The notes: generated by a model not told the origin, from the letters alone. A DNA stretch of 5,521 bases from Gammaproteobacteria bacterium (GCA_030638455.1 DAOWEP010000206.1:1-5521), one strand, 5' to 3'; positions 1 to 5,521 are shown, counted from the stretch's first letter. Numbers and translations are program-made.

Positions 1-452
1 GTGGATATCCTCTTGGGATGGAAGGGGATCAAATTCCGGTGTTTAGCAGGATGGTCGCAATCGTAGATTGTTTTGATGCCATATCAAGTGACCGAACATA
101 TGGAAAAATAGTATCTCCGCATAGTGCGATCAAAAAGTTGTATGAGTGGGGTGGAAAAGATTTTCAGGAAGAATTGGTGGAGCAGTTTATCCAGTGTCTT
201 GGGGTCTATCCAACAGGGAGCCTGGTCGAACTAAGCACAGGGGAGGTGGGGGTTGTGTTGTCCCAGAACAGGATGCGGAGATTGCGTCCAAAAATCATGC
301 TGATTCTTGATCCTGATAAAGAGTACTACAGTATCTTTCCCACAATTGATTTGATGATGCAGGCTGAAGACGATGCAGGCAATGCGATCGAGATTGTAGA
401 ATGCCCTGAGCCAGGAGCTTATGGCATTGATCCAAAGGCCTTTTACTTATAG
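1..452 (+). CDS. HD-GYP domain c-di-GMP phosphodiesterase, C-terminal part (5' end outside window)
   Basis: This frame is open from base 3 and starts with Gly-Tyr-Pro, the GYP of the HD-GYP signature, so only the last 149 residues are present. It is cut by the window edge, not truncated in the genome as far as can be seen. After GYP come the family-typical G-(M/L)-x-G-D-x-I-P and R-M-V-A-I-V-D-C-F-D-A-I-S-S-D-R; the Asp of IVD is the last conserved metal ligand of the HD-GYP fold. The HD and the upstream histidines lie outside the window. The tail (LGVYPTGSLVEL, then GEVGVVL and RLRPKIMLILD) resembles HD-GYP proteins that have a DUF3391 N-terminus. Family members hydrolyse c-di-GMP, usually to GMP, in the cytoplasm. 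The next gene begins 18 bases later on the same strand, so the two are probably co-transcribed. The ATG at 18 is internal, not the true start. Confidence 0.93.
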   Translation, partial: GYPLGMEGDQIPVFSRMVAIVDCFDAISSDRTYGKIVSPHSAIKKLYEWGGKDFQEELVEQFIQCLGVYPTGSLVELSTGEVGVVLSQNRMRRLRPKIMLILDPDKEYYSIFPTIDLMMQAEDDAGNAIEIVECPEPGAYGIDPKAFYL

Positions 453-470
453 GCGAATGACAGGTATTTC

Positions 471-1772
471 ATGTCCACAAATTTAGCCATTCACCATGAA
501 CGAACACTGTATCTTGATGAGCTTGGGAAGAGTATCGCTTCGTGTGGTGCTGATAATAAACGACTTGCATTATTGATTGTAAATATTGACCAGCTGTGGG
601 ATATCACTATCACATATGGATACAAAGTAGGTGATATGATTTTGGGTCAATTTGTTGAGCGCATGGAAGGGATACTACGAGATGCCGATAGAATTGTGCA
701 AATTGGAGAAAGTGATTTCGCTGTAATGTTGCCAGCTGTTATGAATCAGGGCCACGCGACTCTTGCGGCAAACAAGATACTTGGGTTGCTTGATGAGCCT
801 TTTATTATTGAGGATCAATATTTAAATGTTGATGCCAAGATAGGCATTGCATTTTTTCCGGATCATGCAGAAGACCCTGAGCTGTTAACGCAACGTGCGG
901 CGCTTGCGCTGCGTCATGCACAGTCTATAGGAAATCTTTGTGAAACCTATACCTTCTCATGTTATGAGGAGGAATCAGCCCCCATCATGCTGGCGCATGA
1001 GTTCAGAAATGCTATTAAATCAGATGAGCTTAAAATGGTCTACCAGCCACAGGTCAATCTGCAGGAAGAGAAGGTCTGTGGTGTTGAAGCGCTGGTGCGC
1101 TGGACAAGCCCTACGCTAGGTGTCATGAGCCCTGAGATTTTCATTCCTGTTGCTGAAAAATCCAGAGATCTTATGAGTTTCTTTACCACATGGACCTTGA
1201 ATACGACCATGCGGCATTATATTGAATCAGGGATGCATGCTAATGGTGTGAAGCTTTCTGTGAACCTGTCTGCTGCACTTCTTAATGATGCAGAAATAGT
1301 CGATACCATTTTAACGACAATGTCGATCTGGGGTGTAGAGCCTGAGAATCTTGTTCTGGAAGTTACTGAAAGCTCAATTATGGCGCATCCGGAAAAGAGC
1401 CTTCATATTCTTAAAAAGTTCGACGATGTAGGCATTACGCTGTCAATAGATGATTTTGGCACAGGTTATTCTTCATTGGCATATCTGAGGAAATTGCCGG
1501 TTAAAGAATTAAAGATAGATAAAAGCTTTGTGACGGGAATGTTAAATAGCAATGATGACCGTAAAATTGTACAGTCAATTATTGACATGAGCCACAATTT
1601 TGACCTGCTAGTAGTCGCTGAAGGTGTTGAGGATATGGAAACATTAAAGTTACTTGCTCAAATGGGCTGTGATGTCGGGCAAGGCTATTTTATCTCGAAG
1701 CCAACGCCTATGGACGTGCTTAAGCATTGGATGAATGAAGACGGTTCATGGAAGATGACAATCCAGACGTAA
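471..1772 (+). CDS. GGDEF-EAL protein with degenerate GGDEF and intact EAL; predicted c-di-GMP phosphodiesterase
   Basis: The 433-residue protein has no signal peptide, membrane segment or N-terminal sensor domain; the GGDEF fold begins almost at once (about 10-165) and the EAL domain spans about 172-425. The GGDEF signature reads GESDF (79-83), so diguanylate cyclase activity is unlikely. R70-D73 forms an RxxD exactly five residues before it, the usual place of the inhibitory c-di-GMP site. The EAL catalytic set is complete: E206 of EAL, N265, E297, D327-D328 in the DDFGTGYSS loop, K348, D350, E384 and Q404. The predicted role is hydrolysis of c-di-GMP to pGpG in the cytosol, with the GGDEF part perhaps regulatory; that last point is inference. 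The start at 471 has a weak CAGG upstream and lies 18 bases after the HD-GYP stop, which suggests one operon. Confidence 0.93.
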   Translation: MSTNLAIHHERTLYLDELGKSIASCGADNKRLALLIVNIDQLWDITITYGYKVGDMILGQFVERMEGILRDADRIVQIGESDFAVMLPAVMNQGHATLAANKILGLLDEPFIIEDQYLNVDAKIGIAFFPDHAEDPELLTQRAALALRHAQSIGNLCETYTFSCYEEESAPIMLAHEFRNAIKSDELKMVYQPQVNLQEEKVCGVEALVRWTSPTLGVMSPEIFIPVAEKSRDLMSFFTTWTLNTTMRHYIESGMHANGVKLSVNLSAALLNDAEIVDTILTTMSIWGVEPENLVLEVTESSIMAHPEKSLHILKKFDDVGITLSIDDFGTGYSSLAYLRKLPVKELKIDKSFVTGMLNSNDDRKIVQSIIDMSHNFDLLVVAEGVEDMETLKLLAQMGCDVGQGYFISKPTPMDVLKHWMNEDGSWKMTIQT

Positions 1773-1812
1773 TCTGGGGCTGAGCCGTCGTAGCTATCAA
1801 ATAAATATTCCC

Positions 1813-1837
1813 GGCAGTATAATCACTGCTCTTTTTT
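1813..1837 (+). terminator. Probable Rho-independent terminator after the c-di-GMP genes
   Basis: GCAGT (1814-1818) pairs perfectly with ACTGC (1825-1829) across a six-base loop. A further G-U pair closes the stem, and a run of six T (1832-1837) follows after one C. It lies 40 bases after the GGDEF-EAL stop codon. The stem is short (5-6 pairs), so efficiency may be modest, but position and T-run fit an intrinsic terminator separating this transcript from the repair operon. Confidence 0.62.
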
Positions 1838-1856
1838 CAACACCTCTATTCCATTT

Positions 1857-1923
1857 TGTGCTTTATTACCCTGTTATTCCAGCAGTCTGCTGATGTGCTT
1901 ACTGTGCATTTTAGTGTGTGCAT
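1857..1923 (+). repeat. Cluster of four TGTGC(A/T)T direct repeats upstream of the repair operon promoter
   Basis: The heptamer TGTGCTT occurs at 1857-1863 and 1894-1900, and TGTGCAT at 1903-1909 and 1917-1923, all on the + strand. Start-to-start spacings are 37, 9 and 14 bases. The cluster ends nine bases before the proposed -35 box at 1932, a position suited to regulator binding. The spacing is not uniform, the tract is GT-rich and no known regulator motif is recognised, so a regulatory role is inference. Confidence 0.45.
1880..1892. repeat. Perfect inverted repeat CAGCAG-T-CTGCTG in the intergenic region
   Basis: Two six-base arms (1880-1885 and 1887-1892) are exact reverse complements around a single T. 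No T-run follows, so it is a poor terminator. It lies about 40 bases upstream of the proposed -35 box, between the first and second TGTGCWT repeats. This could be an operator for a dimeric regulator; its function is unproven and a chance palindrome is possible. Confidence 0.4.
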
Positions 1924-1931
1924 GTATGAAA

Positions 1932-1959
1932 TTGTCAAATTCGATATTAATGGTAGTAT
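1932..1959 (+). promoter_or_regulatory. Putative sigma70 promoter for the glycosylase-uvrC-pgsA operon
   Basis: TTGTCA (1932-1937) matches five of six bases of the -35 consensus. TAGTAT (1954-1959) matches four of six of the -10 consensus, with a 16-base spacer. Transcription would start near 1966, giving a leader of just under 50 bases before the ATG at 2014. The surroundings are A+T rich and the site follows a probable terminator. Other weak -10-like hexamers lie nearby, so the exact box assignment is uncertain. Confidence 0.4.
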
Positions 1960-1997
1960 GTGTAGTGATAAAGTAAGCATTGGTTAAATAAAATTGT

Positions 1998-2004
1998 GAG
2001 GTGA
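1998..2004 (+). promoter_or_regulatory. Strong Shine-Dalgarno GAGGTGA for the uracil-DNA glycosylase gene
   Basis: GAGGTGA is an uninterrupted seven-base match to the anti-Shine-Dalgarno end of 16S rRNA, with nine bases between it and the ATG at 2014. It supports that start. It is the best ribosome site seen in the window; uvrC and pgsA have only weak ones, as expected if the first gene of the operon carries the main initiation signal. Confidence 0.75.
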
Positions 2005-2013
2005 AAATACCGG

Positions 2014-2664
2014 ATGTCTGTCCCAAATTCTCAGAAAGCTGTTTTTAATCTTGACTGCCGTGAATGTGAACGTTTGGCAGTCTTTCTGGATGAGGTTGGC
2101 GAGGAATACCCAGAATATCACGCCAGACCTGTTGCCCCGTTTGGAGACAAAAAGGCCCGATTATTGATTGTGGGGCTTGCGCCGGGTATGCATGGTGCCA
2201 ATGCTACAGGCCGACCATTTACTGGAGACCATGCCGGCATTCTATTGTATGAGTCTTTGCATAAGTATGGTTTTAGTAATCAGGCCCAGGCCGTTTCCCG
2301 TGATGATGGATTGCAATTGACTAATTGCCGTATCACCAATGCCGTAAAGTGCTTGCCGCCGCAAAACAAGCCAACCGGTGGGGAGATCAATACCTGTAAC
2401 CGGTATCTGAAAAACGAACTAAATACACTGAATAACGGTTCCCTGATACTGGCCTTAGGTACCATAGCGCATAACGCTGTATTAAAAGCGCTGGGTTTGA
2501 AGATGTCGTCTTTTAAATTCGGTCATGCCCGGTTACATGATGTCGGTAATAATTTACAATTGCTGGACTCTTATCATTGCAGTCGTTATAACACCCAGAC
2601 CAGACGACTGACAGAGGCCATGTTTCACGATGTCTTTAGAATGGCAAAAGAATACCTTCAGTAG
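2014..2664 (+). CDS. Uracil-DNA glycosylase, family 5 (UDGb) type, with four-Cys iron-sulfur site
   Basis: This 216-residue enzyme is predicted to remove uracil, and in this family often other deaminated bases such as hypoxanthine, from DNA as the first step of base-excision repair. Motif A is GLAPGMHGANATGRPFTGD (54-72), which matches family 5 in lacking the Asn/Asp/Glu that activates water in other UDG families; D72 ends the motif. ITNAVKCLPPQNKPT (107-121) and the motif near the C-terminus (H188-C-S-R-Y-N-T194) also fit. C15 and C18 (CxxC) with C113 and C128 (C-x14-C) match the four-cysteine [4Fe-4S] pattern of families 4 and 5. The motif usually reading HPSP(R)N reads HCSRYN here, so C189 replaces Pro. 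The start is fixed by the strong Shine-Dalgarno. The stop lies five bases before uvrC, implying co-transcription and coupled translation. Confidence 0.87.
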   Translation: MSVPNSQKAVFNLDCRECERLAVFLDEVGEEYPEYHARPVAPFGDKKARLLIVGLAPGMHGANATGRPFTGDHAGILLYESLHKYGFSNQAQAVSRDDGLQLTNCRITNAVKCLPPQNKPTGGEINTCNRYLKNELNTLNNGSLILALGTIAHNAVLKALGLKMSSFKFGHARLHDVGNNLQLLDSYHCSRYNTQTRRLTEAMFHDVFRMAKEYLQ

Positions 2665-2669
2665 AAAGT

Positions 2670-4565
2670 ATGACATCAGAAAATGATCATCCCGGCTCTG
2701 ATGAAGGGTTACCTGATGTTCTTGAATCAGTCTTCGACTCAAGCGCCTTTCTAAAAACCCTTACACACAAGCCCGGCGTGTATCGGATGATGGATTCCGA
2801 TAAAAACATACTCTATGTAGGCAAGGCAAAGGACCTGCATAAAAGGGTCTCCAGTTATTTCAGACAGTCAGGTTTGTCTTCCAAAACCAGTGTATTAATG
2901 CAGCAGGTTTGTGATGTAGAAATAACCGTTACGCACACGGAAAGTGAAGCGTTAATACTGGAAAGTAATCTGATCAAAAAATATCGACCTCGTTATAATG
3001 TATTATTACGTGACGACAAGAGTTACCCATATATATATCTGTCAGCAGATCAGGATTTTCCCAGGCTTTCATTTCATCGGGGTGCCCAGCGTGCCAGGGG
3101 CCGCTATTTTGGGCCGTACCCCAGTAGTAGTGCTGTACGCGATAGTTTAAGTCTGTTGCAAAGACTTTTTCCTGTTCGTCAGTGTGATGACAGTTTTTTC
3201 CGTAACCGATCACGTCCATGTCTTCAATATCAGATCAAACGTTGTACTGCACCTTGCGTGGGTTTGGTTAGCAAAGAGGCATACCAGCAGGATGTGAAGA
3301 ATGCAGTCCTGTTTCTTGAGGGTAAAAGTACGGAGGTTATTGATGCGCTTGTAGATCGCATGGAAAAGGCATCTGACCTTAAAGAATATGAATTGGCTGC
3401 AAAGGTTCGTGACCAGATCAGTAACCTTCAAAAAGTGCAGGAGCGACAGTATGTAAGTGGAGAGCGTGGCGATCTGGATGTTATAGCCTGTTCAGTCAAG
3501 GGTGGGGTGGCCTGTGTGCAAGTATTTTTTATTCGTAACGGCCACAATCTGGGGAACAAATGTTATTTTCCGAAAATTCCCAGAATTCAGCAGGGAGATA
3601 ACAAAGTGGCTCCTGAAGAAGTGATTTCATCCTTTATTCCACAGTATTATCTTGATGAAATGACAGAAAAGCACATTCCAGGGCAAATACTAACCAGTCA
3701 TCCAATATCTGAGTCAGACCTATTGGAAGTAACGCTTGCAGATGTTAAGGGGCGTAAGGTGGGAATACGAACGGGTGTAAGAGGGGAGCGTGCGCGTTGG
3801 GTAAAGATGGCGATAGCAAATGCAGATCATGCGCTCTCCGCAAGGTTGGCCAGCAAGGCAGGTATGCAAAAAAGGCTGGAGGCCTTGCAAGATGCACTGG
3901 ATCTTGACCAAATACCCGGTCGATTGGAGTGTTTTGATATTAGCCATACGATGGGTGAAGCCACCGTGGCTTCCTGCGTGGTGTTTGATACAGAAGGGTC
4001 ACGTAAGACTGACTATCGTCGTTTTAATATAGAGGGCATAGAGCCGGGTGATGATTACGCCGCTATGCATCAGGCATTAATGCGCAGATATACTAAAGTA
4101 AAAAAGGGTGAAGGAAAGTTGCCAGATATTCTGTTAATAGACGGAGGCAAGGGGCAGCTTGGTCAGGCTAAGGCGGTGCTGGATGAATTACAGGTGGATG
4201 GGGTAATGATTATTGGCATTGCAAAGGGGCCGGAGCGTAAACCGGGGCTGGAAACCCTGTTCTTGTCCGAACATTCAGAGCCATTTATACTGCCAGATGA
4301 CTCGCCTGCACTGCATCTACTTCAGCAAGTACGGGATGAGGCGCACAGATTCGCGATTACCGGGCATAGGGCGCGTCGAGCTAAAAAACGTACTACTTCA
4401 GTCCTGGAGTCTATTCCTGGTATGGGGCCAAAGCGTAGGCAGCAGTTATTAAAACAGTTTGGAGGATTACAGGAAGTTGCCAGGGCAGGGGTAGAAGACA
4501 TAGCAAGAGTGCAGGGAATAAGTAAGCAACTGGCACAAAAAATTTATGATGCATTCCATCTGTAA
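2670..4565 (+). CDS. uvrC: Excinuclease ABC subunit C (UvrC)
   Basis: UvrC makes the 3' and 5' incisions around bulky DNA lesions after UvrAB damage recognition. The 631 residues hold every expected part. The GIY-YIG nuclease (about 34-112) has PGVY, LYVGKAKDLHKR with Y49, K52 and R59, and E98 in ILESNLIKKYRPRYN. A four-cysteine set (C172, C184, C192, C196) follows, known in UvrC to bind an Fe-S cluster. Next is the UvrB-binding UVR helix pair (about 223-260). The RNase H-like nuclease has D423 in DISH, D491 in LLIDGGKGQL and H559 in RDEAHRFA. Two helix-hairpin-helix motifs end the protein (about 578-631). It is about 20 residues longer than the E. coli protein, mostly from an acidic N-terminal extension (residues 1-23); no in-frame ATG occurs between the start and the GIY domain. 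The ribosome site is weak, consistent with coupling to the glycosylase gene. Confidence 0.98.
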   Translation: MTSENDHPGSDEGLPDVLESVFDSSAFLKTLTHKPGVYRMMDSDKNILYVGKAKDLHKRVSSYFRQSGLSSKTSVLMQQVCDVEITVTHTESEALILESNLIKKYRPRYNVLLRDDKSYPYIYLSADQDFPRLSFHRGAQRARGRYFGPYPSSSAVRDSLSLLQRLFPVRQCDDSFFRNRSRPCLQYQIKRCTAPCVGLVSKEAYQQDVKNAVLFLEGKSTEVIDALVDRMEKASDLKEYELAAKVRDQISNLQKVQERQYVSGERGDLDVIACSVKGGVACVQVFFIRNGHNLGNKCYFPKIPRIQQGDNKVAPEEVISSFIPQYYLDEMTEKHIPGQILTSHPISESDLLEVTLADVKGRKVGIRTGVRGERARWVKMAIANADHALSARLASKAGMQKRLEALQDALDLDQIPGRLECFDISHTMGEATVASCVVFDTEGSRKTDYRRFNIEGIEPGDDYAAMHQALMRRYTKVKKGEGKLPDILLIDGGKGQLGQAKAVLDELQVDGVMIIGIAKGPERKPGLETLFLSEHSEPFILPDDSPALHLLQQVRDEAHRFAITGHRARRAKKRTTSVLESIPGMGPKRRQQLLKQFGGLQEVARAGVEDIARVQGISKQLAQKIYDAFHL

Positions 4566-4591
4566 TAGCTATCCAGAGAACAAAAGATAAT

Positions 4592-5182
4592 ATGAGAATA
4601 AATTTACCTACAGCCTTAACCTTATCAAGAATCGCGGTTATACCGGTATTCATAGTAATCTTTTATTTGCCAGTACGCTGGGCCAATGATGTATGCACCA
4701 CTCTGTTTGTGATAGCCGCAATAACCGATTGGCTGGATGGTTACATAGCAAGAAAATATTCACTCACCTCACGCTTTGGCGCATTTCTCGATCCCGTTGC
4801 AGACAAGCTAATGGTGGCGGTGGCACTGATCTTGTTGGTGTCCAGAAATCCAACTGAGTACCCGAGTATTTTCCTGGCCTTACCCTCCGCTATTATTATA
4901 GGCCGTGAGATCACTATCTCGGCGCTAAGGGAATGGATGGCAGAAGTGGGAGAAAGTGCAAAGGTTGCCGTTTCTTATATTGGAAAGATTAAAACGGCTG
5001 CGCAACTGGTGGCAATCCCCATGATGATCTTCAAGGAGCCGCTGTTTGGCATCTTCCCGGTGGTAGATATCGGGCTTGTTTTGCTCTATGCGGCCGCAAT
5101 ACTTACTCTGTGGTCCATGCTTATTTACCTAAGAGGAGCCTGGCCAACCTTGTCATCCAGTGCCAATATGGACGATAAATAG
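4592..5182 (+). CDS. pgsA: CDP-diacylglycerol--glycerol-3-phosphate 3-phosphatidyltransferase (PgsA)
   Basis: This inner-membrane enzyme joins glycerol-3-phosphate to CDP-diacylglycerol to make phosphatidylglycerophosphate, the committed step to phosphatidylglycerol and cardiolipin. The CDP-alcohol phosphotransferase signature is complete: D46-x2-D49-G50-x2-A53-R54-x8-G63-x3-D67-x3-D71, with the aspartates binding metal. Hydrophobic membrane segments are seen at about 9-26, 35-48, 71-84, 92-108, 134-147 and 155-180. The 196-residue length is slightly above the E. coli protein, with a short polar tail (SSSANMDDK). The start MRINLPTALTLSRI lines up with the family N-terminus (Met-x-x-N-x-P-T-x-L-T-L). 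It lies 26 bases after uvrC with only a weak ribosome site. The uvrC-pgsA pairing is common in Pseudomonadota and does not imply a shared biochemical task. Confidence 0.97.
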   Translation: MRINLPTALTLSRIAVIPVFIVIFYLPVRWANDVCTTLFVIAAITDWLDGYIARKYSLTSRFGAFLDPVADKLMVAVALILLVSRNPTEYPSIFLALPSAIIIGREITISALREWMAEVGESAKVAVSYIGKIKTAAQLVAIPMMIFKEPLFGIFPVVDIGLVLLYAAAILTLWSMLIYLRGAWPTLSSSANMDDK

Positions 5183-5196
5183 CAGCAAAGCATACC

Positions 5197-5224
5197 TTGA
5201 CACCTTCGCTAAGGTCATTAAAAT
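5197..5224 (+). promoter_or_regulatory. Strong sigma70 promoter of tRNA-Gly with GC-rich discriminator
   Basis: TTGACA (5197-5202) is a perfect -35 box and TAAAAT (5219-5224) matches five of six bases of the -10 box, with a 16-base spacer. The following AGGGCACC is G+C rich, the discriminator type typical of stable-RNA promoters under stringent (ppGpp) control. Transcription would begin near 5231, leaving a leader of roughly a dozen bases before the tRNA. It starts only 14 bases after the pgsA stop. The spacer contains a small dyad (ACCTT-CGCT-AAGGT, 5202-5215). Confidence 0.8.
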
Positions 5225-5243
5225 AGGGCACCTTTTGACGTGT

Positions 5244-5319
5244 GCGGGAATAGCTCAGCTGGTAGAGCGCAACCTTGCCAAGGTTGAGGTCGCGAGTTCG
5301 AATCTCGTTTCCCGCTCCA
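5244..5319 (+). tRNA. tRNA-Gly (anticodon GCC)
   Basis: A full 76-base cloverleaf can be drawn. The acceptor stem GCGGGAA pairs with TTCCCGC (5309-5315), followed by discriminator T and an encoded CCA (5317-5319). The D stem is GCTC/GAGC. The anticodon stem CAACC (5270-5274) pairs with GGTTG (5282-5286) around loop TTGCCAA, giving anticodon GCC (5277-5279), which reads GGC and GGU. The T arm is GCGAG-TTCGAAT-CTCGT with one G-U pair. The sequence closely resembles E. coli tRNA-Gly(GCC), including the U discriminator. In many relatives tRNA-Cys and tRNA-Leu follow; neither is present in the remaining 200 bases. No clear terminator is seen after it. Confidence 0.98.
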
Positions 5320-5361
5320 ATTATCCAGCTTAATCAGTTAATTACATTACTTTCCTATAAT

Positions 5362-5521
5362 TTATCGAGGAAGTGACGGGTAAGGCTGGTTAGGCTTTAT
5401 TTGGCAAAAGAAGGCAACAATAAATCCTGGGTTAGGGGTAAAGTGATGAACAGCCTGCTTTAGGAGCTTGCTAACTTCATTTTCTGACGAAATTTCCAGA
5501 TACTGACAATAAAGAGATTTA
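5362..5521 (-). CDS. Possible C-terminal end of a convergent gene of unknown function (partial)
   Basis: On the - strand a frame is open from the right edge (first full codon at 5520-5518) for 52 codons and ends with TAA at 5364-5362. The translated end includes ENEVSKLLKQAV and then FIVAFFCQIKPNQPYPSLPR. I recognise no family or motif. The three + strand frames of the same stretch are all broken by stops. An open run this short is not rare by chance, so this may be non-coding sequence. If real, the gene converges on tRNA-Gly, with about 40 A+T-rich bases between them and no obvious hairpin terminator. Confidence 0.28.
   Translation of the reverse strand, partial: KSLYCQYLEISSENEVSKLLKQAVHHFTPNPGFIVAFFCQIKPNQPYPSLPR

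Noticed and set aside
18..452. The HD-GYP fragment as a complete small protein starting at ATG 18
   Set aside because: The frame is open upstream to the window edge and encodes the GYP signature immediately before this Met, so the ATG is internal to a longer gene.
1900..1917. Possible LexA/SOS box: TACTGT followed eight bases later by GTGT
   Set aside because: The left half matches but the right half should read ACAG and does not; no full CTGT-N8-ACAG is present in the intergenic region.
2974..3431. Two overlapping - strand open frames inside uvrC (3210-3431 and 2974-3219)
   Set aside because: They are antisense to conserved UvrC coding sequence, with no ribosome site or known domain; treated as shadows.
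3820..4452. Two + strand open frames of 70 and 79 codons within uvrC in another frame
   Set aside because: The uvrC frame is continuous and conserved through both; the alternate products are rich in Trp, Cys and Arg with no family resemblance.
4411..4653. 80-codon - strand open frame with hydrophobic stretches across the uvrC end and pgsA start
   Set aside because: It lies antisense to two well-conserved genes, crosses their junction and has no recognisable domain; its hydrophobic look comes from reading conserved coding sequence in the opposite direction.
5202..5218. Hairpin after pgsA as an intrinsic terminator
   Set aside because: The five-pair stem is not followed by a T-run and it sits inside the tRNA promoter spacer.
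5331..5343. TTAA-TCAG-TTAA as a terminator after tRNA-Gly
   Set aside because: The arms are only four A/T pairs and there is no G+C stem or T-run; too weak to call.

Overview
The window is ordinary-looking bacterial chromosome, densely coded and almost entirely on the + strand. Gene order (uvrC, then pgsA, then a tRNA-Gly with encoded CCA) and protein similarity point to a Pseudomonadota member, most likely a gammaproteobacterium or a close relative. Base composition leans slightly to A+T. I cannot name the genus. I see no insertion sequence, CRISPR array, phage gene or clear sign of recent transfer.

Region 1 (about 1-1772) is a cyclic-di-GMP module. It holds the 3' end of an HD-GYP phosphodiesterase gene, cut by the window edge exactly at its Gly-Tyr-Pro motif. 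Eighteen bases later comes a stand-alone GGDEF-EAL protein. Its GGDEF signature is degenerate (GESDF), but an RxxD motif sits at the inhibitory-site spacing and the EAL catalytic set is complete. Both proteins are therefore predicted to degrade c-di-GMP. A short hairpin with a T-run at 1813-1837 probably ends this transcript.

Region 2 (1773-2013) is a 241-base intergenic stretch. After the terminator it holds four same-strand copies of TGTGCWT, a perfect CAGCAG-T-CTGCTG inverted repeat, a plausible sigma70 promoter (TTGTCA / TAGTAT) and a strong Shine-Dalgarno (GAGGTGA). It looks like a regulated promoter for the next operon.

Region 3 (2014-5182) is a tight operon of a family-5-type (UDGb) uracil-DNA glycosylase, uvrC and pgsA, with gaps of 5 and 26 bases. 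It joins base-excision repair, nucleotide-excision repair and phosphatidylglycerol synthesis. Both repair enzymes carry four-cysteine sets expected to hold an iron-sulfur cluster. The glycosylase occupies the place that gacA/uvrY holds in many gammaproteobacteria.

Region 4 (5183-5521) holds a strong promoter with a GC-rich discriminator, tRNA-Gly(GCC), and then about 200 bases with no firm feature. A 52-codon open frame runs in from the right edge on the - strand and may be the end of a convergent gene; this is weak. The most novel-looking points are the intergenic repeat cluster and the degenerate-GGDEF receptor-like architecture. I see nothing that amounts to a wholly new system.
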